Shown here: positions 5,944-8,614 of the stretch, piece after piece | Position numbering within the stretch: position 1 is the stretch's first letter | Layout: every line of letters starts with the position of its first letter | Source of the DNA: HRBIN16 sp049969495 | Lineage (GTDB): Bacteria > Armatimonadota > HRBIN16 | DNA: 8,614 bases | Assembly: GCA_049969495.1 (NCBI GenBank) | Contig: JBMFOT010000097.1 | Coordinates: forward strand, 1 to 8,614 | Direction of reading: 5' to 3' | Program-made: the position numbers and the translations under genes | The notes under the pieces: generated by a model | Databases searched by the model: none | Seen by the model: only the letters and a program-made list of their open reading frames with translations | What the model was told of the DNA's origin: nothing

Positions 5944-7140
5944 ATGCAAAAGATTATCCAGCAGGCGCGGAACCTCTTCCGCGAGCGATACGGAAGAAAC
6001 CCGGTCGTTTACGGTGTTGCGCCCGGCAGGGTAGAGGTGCTGGGCAATCATACCGACTATAACGGCGGTTACGTGATGAGCGCGGCGATTGACCGTGTGA
6101 CGGTGGTTGCCGTAGCAAAGAGCAGCTCGGCGCAGTGCCGCGTTTTTGCTCAGCAGAAGGGTGAAGAGGCTTCTTTCGCTCTGAACGCTATCCAGCAGGA
6201 CCCGCGTGACCGCTGGGCGGACTATGTGAAAGGAGTGGTGGTGGAGCTCCAGAAAGCGGGCATTGCGATAGAACCCTTTGAGGCGGTGGTGGTAGGCAAC
6301 GTGCCCATCGGCGCGGGGGTGAGCAGCAGCGCGTCGCTGGAGGTAGCCGCCGCGATGGCTCTTCTGGAGTTGCAGGAAGCCAGTTTGCCTCGCTGGGAGA
6401 TAGCCAAACTGTGCCGACGTGCGGAAAACGAGTTCGTGGGGATGCCGTGCGGCATTTTAGACCAGTTCTCTTCGGTTTTCGGTGAGAAGGATAGCATCCT
6501 TTTTCTGGATACGCGCACCGAAGAGCATGAGGCGATGCCGCTGCCTGCCGATTCGTTCGGGTTGATCCTGATACACTCGATGGCGCAACATGCTCTGGTA
6601 AGCGGGGATTACGCCACCCGCTACCGCGAGTGTATGGAAGCGGCGGCGTGGTTCCGTGAACGCCTGGGAGAGCACGTGCAGCTATTGCGCGATGTGAGCT
6701 GGGAAGAGTTCCTGCAATGGGAGGCGCAGATACCGGAGCCTCTGCGTCGGCGGGCGCGCCATGTGATTAGCGAAAACCGGCGCGTGCTGGATGGGCGCGA
6801 GGCGCTGCAGCGAGGCGATGTCGCCCGGCTGGGTGAATTGATGTTCGCCTCTCACGAGAGCAGCCGCGTGGACTACGAAAACTCCACCCCCGAGCTGGAC
6901 CTGCTGGTCGGTCTGGCGAGAGAGCATGGCGCGATAGGGGCACGTCTGACCGGCGCCGGCTGGGGTGGTGCAACCATTAACCTTGTCTACGAGCACCAGA
7001 TGGAAGAGTTCGCCCGGCAAGTATCCGAGCAGTACATGCGTCGGACGGGAATACAACCCGGCGTTTACCGTTGTCATATCTCACAGGGAGCAAGGGCATT
7101 TCGGGAACAGAGCCCTTTAACGCGGCAACAAGGAGGTTAG
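5944..7140 (+). CDS. galK: Galactokinase (GHMP kinase family)
   Basis: A 398-residue cytosolic kinase that phosphorylates galactose at C1 with ATP, the first step of the Leloir pathway. All three GHMP motifs are present: the galactokinase signature GRVEVLGNHTDYNGG (28-42), the ATP-binding PIGAGVSSSA (121-130), and RLTGAGWGGA (334-343). The probable catalytic base is Asp173 in CGILDQF, and Tyr223 is in the sugar-site position. The usual GEHTDYN reads GNHTDYN, so the glutamate that contacts the sugar in characterised enzymes is Asn35. Length is normal. GAGGG with 7-nt spacing supports the ATG. The dehydrogenase gene follows after 3 nt and its ribosome site lies inside this gene's end, so the two form an operon. 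No galT or galE is in the window. A related sugar kinase is possible given Asn35. Confidence 0.9.
   Translation: MQKIIQQARNLFRERYGRNPVVYGVAPGRVEVLGNHTDYNGGYVMSAAIDRVTVVAVAKSSSAQCRVFAQQKGEEASFALNAIQQDPRDRWADYVKGVVVELQKAGIAIEPFEAVVVGNVPIGAGVSSSASLEVAAAMALLELQEASLPRWEIAKLCRRAENEFVGMPCGILDQFSSVFGEKDSILFLDTRTEEHEAMPLPADSFGLILIHSMAQHALVSGDYATRYRECMEAAAWFRERLGEHVQLLRDVSWEEFLQWEAQIPEPLRRRARHVISENRRVLDGREALQRGDVARLGELMFASHESSRVDYENSTPELDLLVGLAREHGAIGARLTGAGWGGATINLVYEHQMEEFARQVSEQYMRRTGIQPGVYRCHISQGARAFREQSPLTRQQGG
7130..7136 (+). promoter_or_regulatory. Ribosome binding site of the dehydrogenase gene, inside the end of galK
   Basis: AAGGAGG at 7130-7136 lies 7 nt before the ATG at 7144 and within the last codons of the galactokinase gene. 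It fixes the start and shows that the two genes are translated from one message. Confidence 0.8.
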
Positions 7141-7143
7141 AGG

Positions 7144-8154
7144 ATGGATTCGCTGTGCATCTACTTCACCGGTAAGGACCAGGTAGAGCTCATTACGGAA
7201 AGCGTACCGCCGGTAGGGGCGGGACAGGTGCTGGTGCGAGCACGAAAAAGTCTCATCAGCACGGGTACGGAGTGCATCTGTCTGGGCAGGTTGTTTGAGG
7301 AGGGCACGCACTGGGATCGGTGGGTGAAGTATCCTTTCCCTCCCGGCTACAGCATGATGGGTGTGGTGGAGCAGGTGGGCGAAGGAGTGCAGAATCTGCA
7401 GCCCGGCGATAGGGTCGTCTTCCAGCGTTCGCACCGCCAGTGGCATGTGGTAGATGCGGGGCTGCCTGTGAAAGTACCCGACGAGGTAAGTGACGAGGAT
7501 GCTTCGTGGTTTGCCCTGGCGATGATTTCGCAAAACGCCGTTCGCGCTGCCGAGCACCAGCTGGGCGACAACGTAGTAGTCATCGGCGCGGGGTTGCTGG
7601 GGCAGTTGACGGTGCAGTATCTGCGTCTGGTGGGAGCCAAGCAGATTATCGTGGTGGACCCTGCCGAACCGCGCCTGAAAATGGCGAAGGAGCATGGCGC
7701 CACCACGGTTATCGCGAAGCGAGTGCAGGAGGCGCGCGAGCAGATTCTGGATCTCACGGAGGGCAAGGGCGCCGAAGTGGTATACGACATCACCGGCATT
7801 GCTTCTGTGTTCGCCCCTGCCCTGACCCTGCTGAGGAAGTTCGGCAAGCTGATTTTGCTGGGCGACACCGGCGAACCGTCGCAACAGTTCCTCACCGGCG
7901 ATGTCATCACGAAGGGGTTGCGCATTATCGGCGCACACGCCAGCAACCCGCCGGCGGTCAGCACCGACCACGCCCCGTGGACGCAAGCGGAGATGTATAA
8001 GCTTTTCTTTACCTATGTTGCTCGCGGTGACATGCGCGTCAACGACCTCATTACACACCGTTTCACGCCATACGAGGCACCACAGGCATATCATCTGCTG
8101 CGCCATGACCGCTCCGCGGCGATGGGGGTGGTGTTCGACTGGACGGGGATTTAG
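7144..8154 (+). CDS. Zinc-site-deficient medium-chain dehydrogenase/reductase, substrate unknown
   Basis: A 336-residue NAD(P)-dependent oxidoreductase of the medium-chain (alcohol dehydrogenase-like) superfamily. The N-terminal catalytic domain (about 1-120) has ISTGTE (38-43) where zinc enzymes carry the first Cys ligand, and PPGYSMMGVVEQVG (66-79) where they carry GHE, so the catalytic zinc ligands are absent; the four-cysteine structural zinc loop is missing too. The Rossmann domain has GAGLLG (148-153) and Asp172 after the second strand, favouring NAD over NADP. This pattern recalls BchC-like and bi-domain oxidoreductases rather than classical alcohol dehydrogenases. It lies 3 nt behind galactokinase with its own strong ribosome site, so it may oxidise or reduce a sugar or sugar derivative; that is inference from position only. 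Confidence 0.85.
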   Translation: MDSLCIYFTGKDQVELITESVPPVGAGQVLVRARKSLISTGTECICLGRLFEEGTHWDRWVKYPFPPGYSMMGVVEQVGEGVQNLQPGDRVVFQRSHRQWHVVDAGLPVKVPDEVSDEDASWFALAMISQNAVRAAEHQLGDNVVVIGAGLLGQLTVQYLRLVGAKQIIVVDPAEPRLKMAKEHGATTVIAKRVQEAREQILDLTEGKGAEVVYDITGIASVFAPALTLLRKFGKLILLGDTGEPSQQFLTGDVITKGLRIIGAHASNPPAVSTDHAPWTQAEMYKLFFTYVARGDMRVNDLITHRFTPYEAPQAYHLLRHDRSAAMGVVFDWTGI

Positions 8155-8155
8155 C

Positions 8156-8185
8156 AAAAAATAAGGGCGGGATTGCCCCGCCCTT
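8156..8185 (-). terminator. Intrinsic terminator of the flagellin gene
   Basis: A perfect 9-bp stem, AAGGGCGGG (8163-8171) with CCCGCCCTT (8177-8185), has a 5-nt loop. On the minus strand it is followed by TTATTTTTT (8164-8156), the form of an intrinsic terminator, 22 nt after the flagellin stop. In the plus direction the stem lacks a T-run, so it may only weakly stop the dehydrogenase operon. Confidence 0.85.
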
Positions 8186-8207
8186 GCTCGCTGGCTCGCC
8201 TTTCGTT

Positions 8208-8614
8208 TTAGCGAAGAAGCGATAGCACCATCTGCGGCGCGGCGTTCGCCTGTGCCAGCACCGCCATGCCCGCCTGCTGCAGAATCTGCAACTTCGTGTA
8301 GTTCATCACTTCCTCGGCAACGTTGGTGTCGCGGATTGCGCTCTCCGACGCCGCCAGGTTCTCGCGAGCCACGTTCAACGAACGCATCGTGCTCTCCAGA
8401 ACGTTCTTCTGGAACGCGCCGATGTTACCGCGCACCTGGCTAATCTGCGAGATCGCCTCGTCGATGATTTTGATCGCGTCCTGAGCACCCTGCAGTGTGG
8501 TGACATCTATATTTTGAAGCGACTTGCCTGCCACAGCGGTCGTGCCCAGCTGGCTGGAACGCACATCCGACAGCGCTACGCGAGCGGTCTGACCGGAGTT
8601 CGCGCCTATCTGGA
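8208..8614 (-). CDS. Flagellin, C-terminal part (N-terminus beyond the window)
   Basis: The last 134 residues of flagellin, the exported subunit of the flagellar filament. Reading is open to the window edge, so this is a partial gene; a GTG at 8564 is an internal valine codon (SDVRSS), not a start. The visible part is the conserved C-terminal D1/D0 coiled region: IDEAISQISQVRGNIGAFQK, then NLAASESAIRDTNVAEE, and the closing ILQQAGMAVLAQANAAPQ with terminal LSLLR, close to textbook flagellins. The terminator just downstream and opposite orientation to the dehydrogenase operon show separate transcription. Identity is very secure; the gene symbol could be fliC or hag depending on lineage. Confidence 0.95.
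   Translation of the reverse strand, partial: QIGANSGQTARVALSDVRSSQLGTTAVAGKSLQNIDVTTLQGAQDAIKIIDEAISQISQVRGNIGAFQKNVLESTMRSLNVARENLAASESAIRDTNVAEEVMNYTKLQILQQAGMAVLAQANAAPQMVLSLLR

Noticed and set aside
7117..8157. Minus-strand open frame of 346 codons covering the whole dehydrogenase gene
   Set aside because: It is rich in His, Arg and Gln with no recognisable motif, mirrors the codon pattern of the opposite gene, and the plus-strand protein has clear family motifs and a ribosome binding site.
8208..8564. GTG at 8564 as the start of a short 118-residue flagellin-like protein
   Set aside because: The frame continues upstream to the window edge with normal flagellin sequence (QIGANSGQTARVALSD), so the GTG is an internal valine codon.
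1..8614. Search for CRISPR arrays, tRNA or rRNA genes, insertion sequences and riboswitches
   Set aside because: No regularly spaced repeats, cloverleaf-like sequences, transposase frames or recognisable riboswitch cores were seen on either strand; the space is almost fully taken by the seven genes.

Overview
The window is ordinary bacterial chromosome: moderately GC-rich, tightly packed, seven protein genes, and no RNA genes, insertion sequences, phage genes or CRISPR. A flagellin gene at the right edge shows a flagellated bacterium. A fused alpha-beta E1 dehydrogenase, a cytosolic GH15 glucoamylase and a dispersed palindromic repeat remind me of thermophilic Armatimonadota-like or related deep-branching lineages. 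That placement is inference only, because nothing in the window is taxonomically decisive.

Layout from left to right. (1) 41-2284, minus: thiamine-diphosphate E1 component (alpha and beta fused) of a 2-oxoacid or acetoin dehydrogenase complex. (2) 2385-3155, plus: divergently transcribed DeoR-family repressor. The roughly 100-bp gap between these two genes holds two promoters with overlapping -10 boxes and a set of AATGTT-type direct repeats that look like an operator. (3) 3148-3594, minus: Rrf2-family regulator with three cysteines spaced as in iron-sulfur sensors; it meets the DeoR gene tail to tail with an 8-bp overlap. (4) 3713-5671, minus: cytosolic GH15 glucan hydrolase. (5) 5672-5943: a 272-bp divergent intergenic region with two candidate dyads and a palindromic repeat unit. 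(6) 5944-7140 and 7144-8154, plus: a two-gene operon of galactokinase and a zinc-site-deficient medium-chain dehydrogenase. (7) 8208-8614, minus: C-terminal part of flagellin, followed by a clear intrinsic terminator.

Most of the window fits central carbon use. GH15 releases glucose from alpha-glucans, galactokinase feeds galactose or a related sugar into metabolism, and the E1 enzyme sits at the oxidative decarboxylation step. DeoR proteins usually sense sugar phosphates, so control of the E1 gene by its divergent DeoR neighbour is plausible. I found no clearly new defence, mobile or RNA system. The points most worth a second look are the shared divergent promoter and operator, a possible internal start that would release a separate E1 beta subunit, the altered sugar-site residue in the galactokinase, and the zinc-less dehydrogenase co-transcribed with it.
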